Positions 23,056 to 34,222 of a stretch of DNA of 64,000 bases are shown piece by piece; positions within the stretch are counted from its first letter, which is position 1, and each line of letters opens with the position of its first letter. This DNA is from Phialocephala subalpina. Its lineage: Eukaryota; Ascomycota; Leotiomycetes; Helotiales; Mollisiaceae. The stretch lies in NCBI GenBank assembly GCA_900073065.1, contig FJOG01000009.1, forward strand, positions 128,782 through 192,781. The letters run 5' to 3'. The translations under genes and the position numbers were made by a program. The notes under the pieces are model-generated. The model was not told the DNA's origin. It searched no databases and worked only from the letters and a program-made list of their open reading frames with translations.

Positions 23056-24063
23056 TCAAGATTTGGCAGCCTTCGCCGCACGCTTCTTGTTGAATCCGTT
23101 GAGGCAGACCTGGCAAGCCAAGAGATTGCAGTGGGGGCAACGGAACCCAGTCATGCCTCTCTTCTGGTTGCAGCCGGTGCACTTGAACTTCTTCTTTTGC
23201 TGTTCCTTTGGCCAGAATTCCGTATGGTCACAGCATCCCTGCTTCTCAACTTCAGTCGCAACACCCCGAACCTCCCAGATCTTCTCCTGTCGCATGCGCT
23301 CGGCCTTGATCATGTTGTCCTTCTTCTTCTGTGCATCGTTCTCTGCCTTCTTCTTTGCGGCCGCAGCGGCTTCCTGCTTCGCGTGTTCCCGATCCCATCG
23401 CTCTTGGTACTCTCTCTTTCGTTCGGCTCGGTGTTCCTCCTCTCGTTCTTCGGCTGCCTTGCGAGCTGCATACAATTCTTCCTCTGTAGGTTCGCGGCTG
23501 CTGAAGTATCCATCACTACCAGATCGGAAGAAGAATGATGGGAAACCGCCGAAACCGCCACCGCCACCACCACGTCGGCGTTGAGCATTGAAGACGAACT
23601 CGAAGAACTCATCGTCATCTTCCTCCTCATCGTCATAATCGTACTCATCGAAGTCGTGATAACCATAGCTGTTGTATGACGAAGCTGAAGCGTAGGAAGC
23701 ACCTGAGGCAGTGCGGGTGGATCGGGCGTCGTATTGACGGCGGGAGGTAGGTTCCTTCAAGGTTTGGTATGCGGCTTGGAGCTATTCAATGTCAGTGGTG
23801 TTCTAGGGCTAGCGACTGAGAAAAGTGGCGCGATCTGGGGATATCGAGCTGCGAACAGGCGCATGTGGAGGGGCTAGGGCCCTCGAAGCGGCGGGTCTTG
23901 AACTCACACGTTGGAATTTAGCGGTAGCTTCATCGCTGTTTTGGTTCTTGTCTGGGTGATGAACAAGGGCCAAGCGTCGGTAGGAGGAAGTGATCTCTTC
24001 AGAAGTAGCAGTACGAGAGAGCTCGAGCTCTTCGTAGAGATCGAAGGTGGGCATAGGAGGCAT
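23056..24063 (-). CDS. J-domain (DnaJ-like) co-chaperone
   Basis: Two exons, 24063-23908 and 23781-23056, join across a 126-bp intron (GTGAGT donor) to 293 residues. The N-terminal J domain reads 'FDLYEELELSRTATSEEITS', with the HPD tripeptide at residues 36-38 that stimulates Hsp70 ATPase. The intron splits the domain just before 'LQAAYQTLKEP'. After it come an acidic run ('DDEEEDDDEFFEF'), a Gly/Phe stretch, a charged coiled-coil region rich in Glu, Arg, Lys and Ala, and a C-terminal Cys-pair module, 'CTGCNQKRGMTGFRCPHC', followed by 'NLLACQVC', probably binding zinc. It has no classical DnaJ zinc-finger or substrate domain, so it belongs with the specialised class III J proteins. Its partner and client are unknown. 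Confidence 0.9.
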
Positions 24064-25735
24064 CGTGGATTAGTTATCTTGATGCGCTGTACACTGGTGA
24101 TTTCAGGGTAGGAATATTGCGGTGGCTGGCCGCTGAATTATAGACCGCGTGATGAAGGAAGAACCGCTGGTGAAAGAGATCGTATTGACTCGTTCCAGAA
24201 CAATGGTGTTGAAGGAAAGATATTTTTTGCGTCGACGAGGCTGAACTCAATTCACCAGCAAACGCGTTGGAGCTTGGACCTCCTGTTCACGCGCGTCCAC
24301 GTGCTCTAGTGTGGTTTGCCCTCGACCCTCCACGTCAACTTCAAATGCCTGAACCAAGCTCAACATGTACTTCCCTCCCCTGATTTCGAGATCAGAAATG
24401 TATTTCAATCGTCCGGTATAGAGACTTCATCGTTCGAAAGAGGTTTCCTTTGCTCGCAGCCAGACAAGGGTCTTCTTAGTGGATCGACCTTTATCTGCTT
24501 ACCGCTCCTTGCCTCAAAAGACTGGGGCACTCTTTGAAGTGCAGATGCGACATCCTCTACAATCCCTTCTTTCGACTTTTAATATCCATTGCTCTTCTCC
24601 CAAACCCAGATCGTCTATATCGGCGAAGGCTAACAGGATTCAGACACTGAAATTCTGCAGCTCGAGTTTCTAGCCTCCCAATGTCCCTAGAATGCGGGAA
24701 CATCAGAAGCCATTTTAGATAACTTAGAGATAACTTCACCGCTCTTATCCCGATGTCTGTTGGCTCCTTTCCAGCTTCAGCTAAGTCATTTTCGGTTCGT
24801 ACCCAAGCTAAGGGCCAAAGCCTCAGCTCAACACAATGTCCATCCTGTTGTCCACCTCGAGGGTTTCACACCGTTTGTACCGCGTTCTTTTCCAACATCC
24901 CTCGTGATCAGGGAATATCATAGGACCGACAGAGAGCGTGGTAGTAAAAGTCCCGCGCCTATGGGCAGCCTTCCAGCCGGCCATGCATTTTGGGCGTGTC
25001 GATGACGCATATCCTTGCTCAAATTGCACCCTTCAGCAATCCGATAAACGAAAGAAGAAATCCTCATCAGTCCCATCATCAAAGGTGAAGTTCCATTTGC
25101 GAGATCTGGAGAAATGCTAAGACCTGGAGACCCCGGTGGGGGCGAGCCTTCCCTTTGAAGCTTGGGCTTGAGGCGGACTTGACAACTTGGTCCCATGGCA
25201 TCATTCGGACGAGGTCTCGGCCAAGTCTCCGAAATCAGAAGCCCTCTCTTGAATCAGGCCAGATGATACCCGGGTAGCCGATGGAATCTCACTCACGATG
25301 GCCGCCGAGAGAAGGGGACAAACAAACAAATGGCAAAGAGATACAAATGATCGACAGGAGCATGTAAATTACCTCAAGGGTAGAAGATTATCTCGAGTGT
25401 AACCTTCTCCCGCCTTCTCCAGGTTCCGCGCAAATCAAGTTTCAACCCCTTCCCCTGTCACGTGTGGTCGTATTCCATCGCCCTTGCAGGGATGTTTGAG
25501 TGACGGCTCGTTCACATACCCCGCAAATCGAAGGTTCTTCTCCACGAACAGTTTGGCCTGCCATCTGACCAACCAATTTAACGTAAAATGCGTCGACCAC
25601 CTCTTCTGCCCCTTCAAAACTGTGCACTGCTTCTCAAATCATTCGGACAAATACCTAGCGAACCTTTCTGTACCTGCCCATTATTGCAGGATGATCATAT
25701 CATAAGCTACACTTGCGGACCATATTGCCGAAACG
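24064..25735. other. divergent intergenic region
   Basis: Lies between the start of the J-domain gene (reverse) and the start of the next regulator (forward), so it should hold both promoters. Short open frames on both strands show no family features. No RNA gene was recognised. Confidence 0.4.
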
Positions 25736-27741
25736 ATGCTCATTTATACCAAGCGTGCTGCTCCCAAAGCGCCCAAGCGGAGGTCCAGAGCTGGTAAGAA
25801 GTGCGCATCCATAACCCTTTCAAACATGGCACTGACAGATCTTGGGATGAAAAGGCTGCATACATTGGTAAGTGTATATCCCAGCGCGACATCTGCATCT
25901 GCACAGCTAATTGGGCTCCAGTAAAGAGAAGGTTCGGCCGGAAAATCATTCATACGTTCTGTGACCCTGTCTGACCTTTTGTCGCAGAAGAAGAAATGCA
26001 ACGAGAAGCGACCCCAGTGCGATCGCTGCGAGGAACGAAATCTACAATGCGAATATGAGCCAGTGAAGCCGAGAAAACGAAGGCGGACATCCTTCGCTGG
26101 ATCCGCGCTGTCGCACGACAATGAATCTCCTACCTTCTGCAACGACCGATGGCCTGGACGATTCGATTATTATGATACCCCGAGCATAACTGGAAGGAAA
26201 TGGGAGTCGCAATCATATCAATACCCAGAGTCGGAAGGGTCACTCGAATGGGACGCGACGTACGAGAATGATCATGATGTGGAGGAAATTATACGGACGG
26301 AGCCTTTAGCAGAACCCTCTACTGTAGTGGCACGTTCCAGCAGTCAATATCCAGATCTTGCAATGATCGCGCCTTCACCAGTTGTCTCACCACTGATGGA
26401 GTTCTGCTCACCCATGTTCCAAGAATTTACGGAGAAACGGAATCGACGCGCATTGGTGGACCATTTCTGCAATGTTTTGTCGCATCTTATTGTATTCAAG
26501 GAGGACACCGGAAATCCATTTCGACAACTGGTGCTGCCATTATCGCATGCCAGCTCTCCTGTCATGAATGCAATATTTGCTCTCTCGAGTGCACATCTGG
26601 AATATCGAGGCATCGAGAACGAGGAGAAATCTTTGGACTTTCACAATAGAGCATTGCAGGGGCTGGCCAGGCTGATAGAACAGAACGATCAGTCAAATCG
26701 AGAGGAAGTTCTGGGAGCAATCATGCTACTGGTGTATTATGAGGTGGTAAGTACGCCAGAATCGCTTTTCTCCCATCAGATGCTAACAGCTGAGAAGCTC
26801 GTTCAACGAGGAAATTCCAACATCGTCAATGGCCATCTGAAAGGAGCAATGACGGTCATGAAGTCAGGTCCTCAAATTACCACACCAACGGCAGTCTTTT
26901 TAGAACGGGTAAGGTTAAATCATTCAAGGTTCAGAATACGAGCTGATCAGCACAGGCTTTCCGATTCTACGATGTAATTGCAGCCCTCTCGCTAGGCACT
27001 CCACCAAATACGAACACACAGCCATGCTCAACGCCATTCCCAATTCCTCCAGCCGAGAGAACGTCTACTGAAAGCTCTCCCTTGAGCGCAGTCGACACCC
27101 TCCTTGGATTTTCAACAGATCTATGGCCCATCATTCATCGCCTGTCGCATCTCTTAACCCACAAGCAATCGCTCGAAGCTGCAATCGCCAGCGGAGAAAC
27201 GAGCAAAGCGACAGTCCTCCGAACAGAGCTCGAGAGCACGTCTCAAGCCATCGAACTAGCCTTGACCAATTGGAAGCCAACATGCATATCCGAAATTTCA
27301 GACGAGACCATCCCAGGCTCCCCACAAGAAACGCGCATCGAAAGTATCCTCAACAACGCAGAAGCATACCGACATTCAGCTTTCGTCTACCTCTATCGCA
27401 CCATCCAATCACAGCCTCGAACACATAGCCTAGTGCAGAAACACGCACACCTATCTCTAGAAGCATGTTCCAACGTCGTCAACCTGGCTGAGAAATGCCA
27501 AGATGGACCAATGTCCGCTCTCCTCTGGCCACTTTTCGTCGCTGCGTGTGAAGCTACGGGCGAAGAGGATAGAGAGCTGGCTTTGAATGCTTTCTGTGGC
27601 ACGGAGAGGAGGCAGGGGATGAATAATATTATGCGGACGTGGGAGGTGGTTCAGGAGGTTTGGAGGAGAGCGGATCTGGGGCAGGATGTCGACTGGAGGA
27701 ATATTTGTGCGGAGAGGGGATTTAGTATTGTGTTTGGGTAG
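25736..27741 (+). CDS. Zn2Cys6 transcription factor, Fungal_trans_2 type, with two micro-exons
   Basis: Six exons are proposed: 25736-25793, 25855-25867 (13 nt), 25922-25931 (10 nt), 25988-26746, 26798-26908 and 26956-27741, giving 578 residues in one frame. The micro-exons were inferred because only this splicing rebuilds the zinc cluster: Cys21, 24, 31, 38, 41 and 48 with exact C-x2-C-x6-C-x6-C-x2-C-x6-C spacing ('GCIHCKEKKKKCNEKRPQC'). The donor after the 10-nt exon (GTTCGG) is unusual. A basic 'RKRRR' follows. The rest matches the regulatory domain of the Uga3/acriflavine-type group ('FCNVLSHLIVF', 'NPFRQLVLPLSHASSPVMNA', 'LLVYYEV', 'AEAYRHSAFVYLYRTI'). It is a nuclear DNA-binding regulator; no target is indicated by the neighbours. 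Confidence 0.85.
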
Positions 27742-28661
27742 GGTAGGTCAAATGGAGCGAGGTGTTGGGTGATGGGTTATGAGAGGGATATGATGGATTT
27801 GGATAATGTCTCTAAGGTGACGGGACATGGGTGTTAATACTGTGCCAGCATAGCATAGCGCGCGAGGATATAGTCTGTCACCCTTCACTGTGTTTCTTTC
27901 TTTCTTCTTCTGCCTCTCCTTTTTCCTCTCAGTCATTTCTCCGGAATCCAGCCTTGTGTCGAAACGTCCTCTATAACCTTCTTCCCCATCCTCCGCCTTC
28001 ATCTTCGTCGATCCCACCTCTCACACTTCATCCTCGTGAGCTATATTCGCCATCATTTCTCAACTCGAGCGGCTCGCAAGTGCGACAATGTCCCTTTAAA
28101 GCAGCGTATGATATCTCATGTCAGGGTCTGCGAACAGCTGCATATGCTTAGCCTAAGTTCAGCTCCCCTGCATGTAGGGACGTGCAGTGAAAGATCCTCG
28201 ATCTGCGTCGGAGTTCGGGCAGGGCCGGCTATATCCAACTCAATGACATGCCACACCTTTGAAATCTTGGTTCAGCTGTCGTTCTCTGAAGCTGCTACCT
28301 TCGGAAGGTCTTCGAGAGGGAGTTGCAGACGATTAGGAGGAAGAAATGGAGGGAAGATTGGGTATGGTCACGTGAATCAAGATGCAAGTGCGGATGACGT
28401 AGTTGAGGACCCTTTGTTCTAGACCTTTTATGACAGCTTCTATCTTTTTCTGGAACTTCCAAAATGATTTCCGAGTTTTCCACTCTTTGTTTTGTTCATT
28501 CCTGCAAGATGCATCGCAAGCCGAGTTGACGGAAAAACGAACTGTCCCAGCGATCAAGACTTTGGGAACACATCAACCTGTCAAACCACTCTGACGAGGA
28601 AAATCCCTGCACCACTCCCTGCACCTCAACACAATCCGGTTCGTCCGCAAATCACCCAATC
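27742..28661. other. intergenic, promoter region of the next gene
   Basis: Pyrimidine-rich tracts (27890-27960, 28680 upstream) typical of fungal promoters and leaders. No coding sequence or RNA gene was recognised. Confidence 0.4.
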
Positions 28662-30701
28662 ATGGGCACCGAATCACATCTCGAACGCATCCTCCGCTCT
28701 CCCCTCCTCTTCGCCATCTTCTCACTCCTCTCATTCCTCTACACCTGGCCCATACGATGGCAAATATCAGGCGCACCCCTCCTCACAACCCTCATATTAG
28801 CAGGCGAGTCCCAAGGCTACAGAATCCTACCTTCTATTCACCTCTGGCCTATATTCACGACTTTGCATTTGGCGTATGCGATATGTTCGACATCTTGGCT
28901 TTTGTTTTGGGTGTTTGCGGGGATTTGCTACCCGACTTGTTTTCTGGTTTCGTTGTTCCAGTTTGAGGTTGTGGGTGCGAAGGCCAGGTGGGTGTTGAGG
29001 ATGATGTTGAGGGAGATTCAGTTTATTGGTGATAAGATTGCTTTCTTTGGTATTCCGGCACTGGAAATTGATACGGAAGTTGATGGCCTCATGGTCCTCC
29101 GTGGGATCACGTTCTCCTTATCAACACTGAGTTTTGTGGTTCATGGAGTGGAAGTGGGGATCAAGTTGAGTGATGATATGGAGCTTGCTATTCAGAGTGA
29201 GAGAGTGGAGGTGAGACTGTTTAGGGGGATTGAGATAGGAGACTGTTTTGCGAATCTGAAGGGTGGGGAGTATGAGATGACGTTTGGGACGTTGGAGGGG
29301 AAGACGAAAGATCCAGAGGGAGACGCGGTGTTTGTAGAGGAGACGCCACTATTGAAGGCCGCGAGTCGGGAAGGTGATAGGAGGAGCTTGGATGAGGATG
29401 CTAGGCCTATGGTTAATGGGGTTGGAGGGCATAAGGATATCAAGATAACAGACGCCATGGCCAATGGTAAAACACCCGAAATCTCAGGAGTGAAAGAAGG
29501 ACTCGAAAGCATGTCAAAGCTATCTCCCGACAACGAAGAAGCGAACGGTCGATATCAAAGAACCGTCAAATTCATCGAAGAAACGAATGCCATCCACAAA
29601 GCTCGCCAAACCGTCAAGCATCTGACAAAAGTAAAATCAGAAATCGAGAAGACATTCGATTTAGAAGACGACAACGGTCTCCGAGCAGCAATCTGCTCAC
29701 AACTCCACTCCAAACCATCAGTTCCCCACCCACCTCAACGAGCTATAAAAGTCACTACGATCCAGAATCTTACTCCACCTTACGTCCGCCGCTTCCTCCA
29801 CCGATCAAAGAACCGTCAAATTCATCGAAGAAACGAATGCCATCCACAAAGCTCGCCAAACCGTCAAGCATCTGACAAAAGTAAAATCAGAAATCGAGAA
29901 GACATTCGATTTAGAAGACGACAACGGTCTCCGAGCAGCAATCTGCTCACAACTCCACTCCAAACCATCAGTTCCCCACCCACCTCAACGAGCTATAAAA
30001 GTCACTACGATCCAGAATCTTACTCCACCTTACGTCCGCCGCTTCCTCCACCGCCAACCTATGACATCAACTGCTTCCTTGCGTTTGCAGATGTCATGGC
30101 GTATAGAGCGTTGCCGAAGGAGGTGGATTTGAAACAGGTTATTAGATTAGGAGGAGCGGACGCAACGTTCGTGGTGCCTAGTTTCTTGTTGCCGCATCAT
30201 GAACATCTCTTGCCTCCTGTTCCAAGTAGGAGCAGGAAACAGAGTCTGGAGAAGCATGTCGAGAACGCAGACGGGATTCCTAAATCCGTACAAGCAGAGC
30301 ACGAGCTCGAGCAAGCGGAGAAAGACGAAACCAACGTAAAAATATCCGTCCACGCCCGCTTACCCGCATCATTTTCCCAAGAACTACTAGATTGGATAGC
30401 GGCATTGATAAAAGCTACGAAAGTAGTAGAGATGGAGAAAAATCCTTCGGCTATGGATGAAGAAGTTCACGGTATCAAGGAATTCTCGAAGGCACTCAAG
30501 GGAGGACTCAAAGAAGGAGTGAAGAAAGCTGTTGTGAATGGAGTGGTGAATGAGAGATGGATTGCGAAGATGGTGGGAAAGGTGACGAAGAAGTTGGAGA
30601 TGGCGAGGGGGGGTGCGGGGTATAGTGGAGATATTCCGGTGAAGTTGGGGGTTTATAGGGAGACGGGTTGGGAGATGGAGGGGGAGAAGTTGTTGCCCTG
30701 A
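28662..30701 (+). CDS. conserved fungal membrane protein of unknown function, disrupted by a 250-bp duplication
   Basis: Open frame of 679 residues. Residues about 12-30 and 69-100 are hydrophobic ('SPLLFAIFSLLSFLYTWP', 'LLFWVFAGICYPTCFLVSLF'). They are followed by a soluble part with repeated beta-type segments ('LRGITFSLSTLSFVVHGVEV'). Residues about 298-464 come from two perfect 250-bp copies (29554-30053). As 250 is not a multiple of three, the second copy is read in another frame and gives a basic, low-quality sequence ('SKNRQIHRRNECHPQSSPNR'). Family-like sequence is 'AAICSQLHSKPSVPHPPQR' in copy one, and it resumes after copy two with 'INCFLAFADVMAYRALPKEV'. From what I remember of such proteins, a conserved stretch of roughly a hundred residues should lie between these. 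The true product therefore probably differs from this frame. Function is unknown. Confidence 0.6.
   Translation: MGTESHLERILRSPLLFAIFSLLSFLYTWPIRWQISGAPLLTTLILAGESQGYRILPSIHLWPIFTTLHLAYAICSTSWLLFWVFAGICYPTCFLVSLFQFEVVGAKARWVLRMMLREIQFIGDKIAFFGIPALEIDTEVDGLMVLRGITFSLSTLSFVVHGVEVGIKLSDDMELAIQSERVEVRLFRGIEIGDCFANLKGGEYEMTFGTLEGKTKDPEGDAVFVEETPLLKAASREGDRRSLDEDARPMVNGVGGHKDIKITDAMANGKTPEISGVKEGLESMSKLSPDNEEANGRYQRTVKFIEETNAIHKARQTVKHLTKVKSEIEKTFDLEDDNGLRAAICSQLHSKPSVPHPPQRAIKVTTIQNLTPPYVRRFLHRSKNRQIHRRNECHPQSSPNRQASDKSKIRNREDIRFRRRQRSPSSNLLTTPLQTISSPPTSTSYKSHYDPESYSTLRPPLPPPPTYDINCFLAFADVMAYRALPKEVDLKQVIRLGGADATFVVPSFLLPHHEHLLPPVPSRSRKQSLEKHVENADGIPKSVQAEHELEQAEKDETNVKISVHARLPASFSQELLDWIAALIKATKVVEMEKNPSAMDEEVHGIKEFSKALKGGLKEGVKKAVVNGVVNERWIAKMVGKVTKKLEMARGGAGYSGDIPVKLGVYRETGWEMEGEKLLP
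29554..30053. repeat. perfect 2 x 250-bp tandem duplication inside a gene
   Basis: Bases 29554-29803 equal 29804-30053 with no mismatch; the match stops at both sides exactly at the 250-bp boundaries. The unit starts ATCAAAGAACCGTC and ends CCTCCACCG. It has the same unit length as the unrelated duplication at 18171-18670. Confidence 0.95.
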
Positions 30702-31618
30702 TGTGGGTGAAGGGGGATGGAGAGGTAAGAAGTCAATATAATGCTAATGACCTTCACTCAGTGGTCTATTGTGAAGCTGTGGTTGTGATTTCGGAACGGT
30801 GCGGATGATCCAAAGAAGAATGTCGAGGAGCCAAGCTAGGTACTTGGTCGTTCAACTATCAGATGAGTCGAAGTACGCTATGGCTCGGCGTAGAGAGGTG
30901 TTATATTAGTTTGCAGAAGCATCAACTTTCCAGTTAAACGTAATGTTCAGGTGCGATGGTCGCCGAATTCAGCAGGTTTAGTCGTTTTATACGATGATTG
31001 TCTTAATCTAAGGATTTATAAAGGGGCGTAAGTACGCTCTCTTTGCCTACCTTGAGGAAAGAGACGCTTGGACAGCTATGCCTAAGAGAGTCGCTGAAAA
31101 TCCTGGGTAAATTTAGGATGTCTCTCTCTGACGTGGCGGTCGCGATCTTTGCGAAATTGGAAGCCTCTACGGGAACAATAGGGGACGGTGTAGTCGAATG
31201 GGGATATGAAATATAGTTCCCGGTGCGTGCTGATTGGGGGCCTTGGTGATGGTAGGCCTCAAAATTAGCTCGCTGACAAGGACAGCTCTGTGGATCGGCA
31301 CATCATGGTAGGCCTCAAAAATATGCAACCTCACCAAAGAAGTAAAATACAACGCCCGAGTGCATTGGGAGGCTTGAAAATATCGCCCTCTCCGTTGGCT
31401 TCTACTGTGGCAATTGGTGTGTGGCCCAAACATGCATGCGAGAAACGATCAATTGCATTTCACGCGATGCAATACTCGCAAGGTTCCTTGGAGTATTAAA
31501 TCATCCCTTGTACGCTCTTCAAAACTCATCAGCAGAACATCTTCTGATTCCGAAACTAGCCATCATTCAGAGCTCACGAATCAAGCCAGCCTTTTCGCCA
31601 TTGAATTCTTACGGAGAC
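30702..31618. other. intergenic with short spaced repeats before the dynamin gene
   Basis: No gene. Three related short elements occur about 57-60 bp apart: ATGGTAGGCCTCAAAA at 31249, the same 16 bases at 31305, and a degenerate GGGAGGCTTGAAAATAT near 31368. They lie 235-370 bp before the dynamin ATG and could be promoter elements or a degenerate minisatellite. Confidence 0.4.
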
Positions 31619-34222
31619 ATGGCAGGTTCGTCTGTACTAGTCAACGGAACCGGTCCTGAGATTCGAAATAAAATTCCAAAGAGAGATGTGGATATAACAG
31701 GTTCCCTTGAGGAGCTCCAAACTGACGAGCAGCGTCGAATCCTTGACACCGTCGCCCAAGTTCGCAAATGTGGGCTTGAAAGCATCTTATCACTTCCACA
31801 GCTCGTCGTATGCGGAGACCAATCGGCTGGAAAGAGCTCGGTTCTTGAAGCCTTGACGGAGATTCCATTCCCTCGAAATGACAATCTGTGTACACGATTT
31901 GCGACCGAGATCATCTTACGTCGTGCTCCCAACAATTCGCTCACGATTAAGGTCATCCCCGATAATCAGCGGCCTACCCACGAGCAGACGGAGATTAAAC
32001 ACTTCGAAGAGTCAATCACGAATTTCGATGAGCTGCCTAGGATCATGAAATTGGCTATGGGGGTCATGGGTAAGCAATTTTCTAAGAGCAACTTCTTTTT
32101 CTACGTTGGAGCAAAAGTTGTGACCCTCTCACCGAACTGCATTTCGTGATCGAATTGAGGGACGTCAAAGCTGACCGCATCCAGGCATGGACGAAGACTC
32201 CGAACCAGACACTCGGCTTGGCGCTTTCGCTCGAGACGTCTTGAGCATCGAGATTGAAGGGCCTTCTCGACCCCAGCTTACTCTCGTCGACATTCCTGGT
32301 CTCATCGCGAATGCGACAAAGGGTGTAACTGATGCAGACGTGAAGATGGTGACTGAGATTACCGACCATTACATTTCGCAACCGCGAACCATTTGCTTGG
32401 CTGTCATCTCCGCCACCAATGATCATGCCAATCAACCCATTCTTACAAAGGTTAGAAAGTATGACCCCGATGGCGATCGCACCTTGGGTATCATCACCAA
32501 ACCGGATCGTCTCCCGTCGGGTTCGGGAAGTGAAAAGGCATTCATCTCGCTGGCACAAAATGAAGATGTATTCTTCAAACTCGGGTGGCATGTCCTCAAG
32601 AACCGCAGCTTTGAAGAGGGGGAGAGTAGTTTAATGGAGCGAAATAGTGTCGAGCAGACATTCTTTCGCACATCGAACTTCAAGACATTGCCAAAGGAGT
32701 CTGTCGGAATCAATGCATTGAGAAACCGGTTGAGCGTGCTTTTGTTCGAACATGTGAAGCAAGAGCTTCCCAAACTCCGCCAAGATCTCGAAAACGCATT
32801 GACCGAGACGAAAGACCAGCTTTCCGTTATGGGAAGCCGCCGCTCCACACCCGAGGAGTGTAAGGCCTATCTCTCCCAGTAAGATATTTCTTCAAAGTTC
32901 TTTGTCTCCTCCCCCCTCAATGTCTACTACCCTCCCCTACGTTCCCAAAAAGTCTCAAAGTAGTCTTTGTCCCCTATTTGAAGCCCGCCTATGGCTAGAT
33001 CATGGTTTTTAACTCTTATAACTTTCAGGTTGAGTCTCGATATTTACGAGGTCTCCAAAGCAGCCGTCGATGGACACTACGAAGGAGAGTACTTCCACAA
33101 ATCCATCACCCAGGAAGAGTTTAAGGACGCTTCCCCCGTTGCCATCTCGCGTATCCGAGCTGTGGTACAGAATCTCAACACCGATTTCTCCGAGTTCTTC
33201 CGAAAAGTCGCCCACAAATACCACATCGACTTCGATAAGGACAGTTCGAAACCGTTTGATCCCAAGTATGCTGAAGAATACGGCGATCGTTTCGCAGAGC
33301 CAATCGCACCAATTCAAATGACGAAGAAAAAGGCCCTCAATTGGGTCGCACACGTCTTGGCACGAACTCGAGGCCGCGAATTGGTTGGAAATTACAATCC
33401 ACTCCTAGTTGGCGAGCTCTTCTGGGAGCAGTCCTCTAAGTGGCAACTCTTGGCCGTTGACCACATTGAGCAGGTCAGCTCCCAATGCAGCCAATTCTTG
33501 AAGACTTTGCTCCATGACAAATGTCCCCAAGACGTCGAGTCTCGCTTGTGGAACAGCAAGATCCACGACGCTCTAAGGAAGAGAAGCCGAGAAGCGAGCG
33601 AGGAGCTCGCCAGGATCATGGAGGATATCAAGGACTTTCCGGTCAACTACAATCACTACTACACTGACACAATCAAGAGCCGCAGACAGAATCGACAGCG
33701 GGCTGCGCTAGTTGAGACTGTGAAGCAGGCGAGCAAGACGACTCCGCTTCCTCAATTTGGATTGGATCTGCCTGCTTCCACTACGACCGTCGATGTTGAG
33801 CAGGTTGTGCAGTCCTGGACTAACAACACTGACCGGAGCATGGAGAATTTCAGCTGCGAGGAGGCGCTTGATTGTCTTCTTGCTATCTACAAGGTTCGTT
33901 TCCATCTTGTCCCTAGTAATCCGAATATTTAAAAGTCGTGGACATTTAGTTTTACTACTTCTCGCTGACTGTGCCCTAGGTTTCACAAAAGACATTCATC
34001 GCAAATATCACAACTCAAGTTATCGAGCGACATATCGTGCGCGGGCTCGAGAAGATCCTCTCACCCGTCGTTGTAAATTCCATGTCGGATACGGAAGTTG
34101 AAGCCATTGCTTCTGAGCCGTCGTCTGCCAAGCGCCAGAGAGAGTACTTGGATGATCGCATCAAGAAGTTACAGGACGGCCATAAGATTTTCAGAGATGT
34201 TATGGGAAGTGGTGGGAAGTGA
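31619..34222 (+). CDS. dynamin-family large GTPase (Mx/Vps1-like)
   Basis: Four exons, 31619-32069, 32185-32878, 33029-33893 and 33980-34222, join in phase to 750 residues. The N-terminal GTPase domain has the P-loop 'GDQSAGKSS' at residues 66-74, the switch-I threonine in 'FPRNDNLCTRFATEI', 'DIPGL' at 186-190 and 'TKPD' at 255-258. The middle (stalk) domain follows, and the C-terminal part, including 'IANITTQVIERHIVRGLEKI', fits a GTPase effector domain. No pleckstrin-homology or proline-rich domain is seen, so it is of the Mx/Vps1/Dnm1 build rather than classical dynamin. Such fungal proteins are often annotated as interferon-induced GTPase Mx-like. They self-assemble on membranes and drive fission or trafficking; the organelle cannot be told. 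The ATG at 31619 was chosen over upstream in-frame ATGs because conservation starts after it. Confidence 0.93.
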
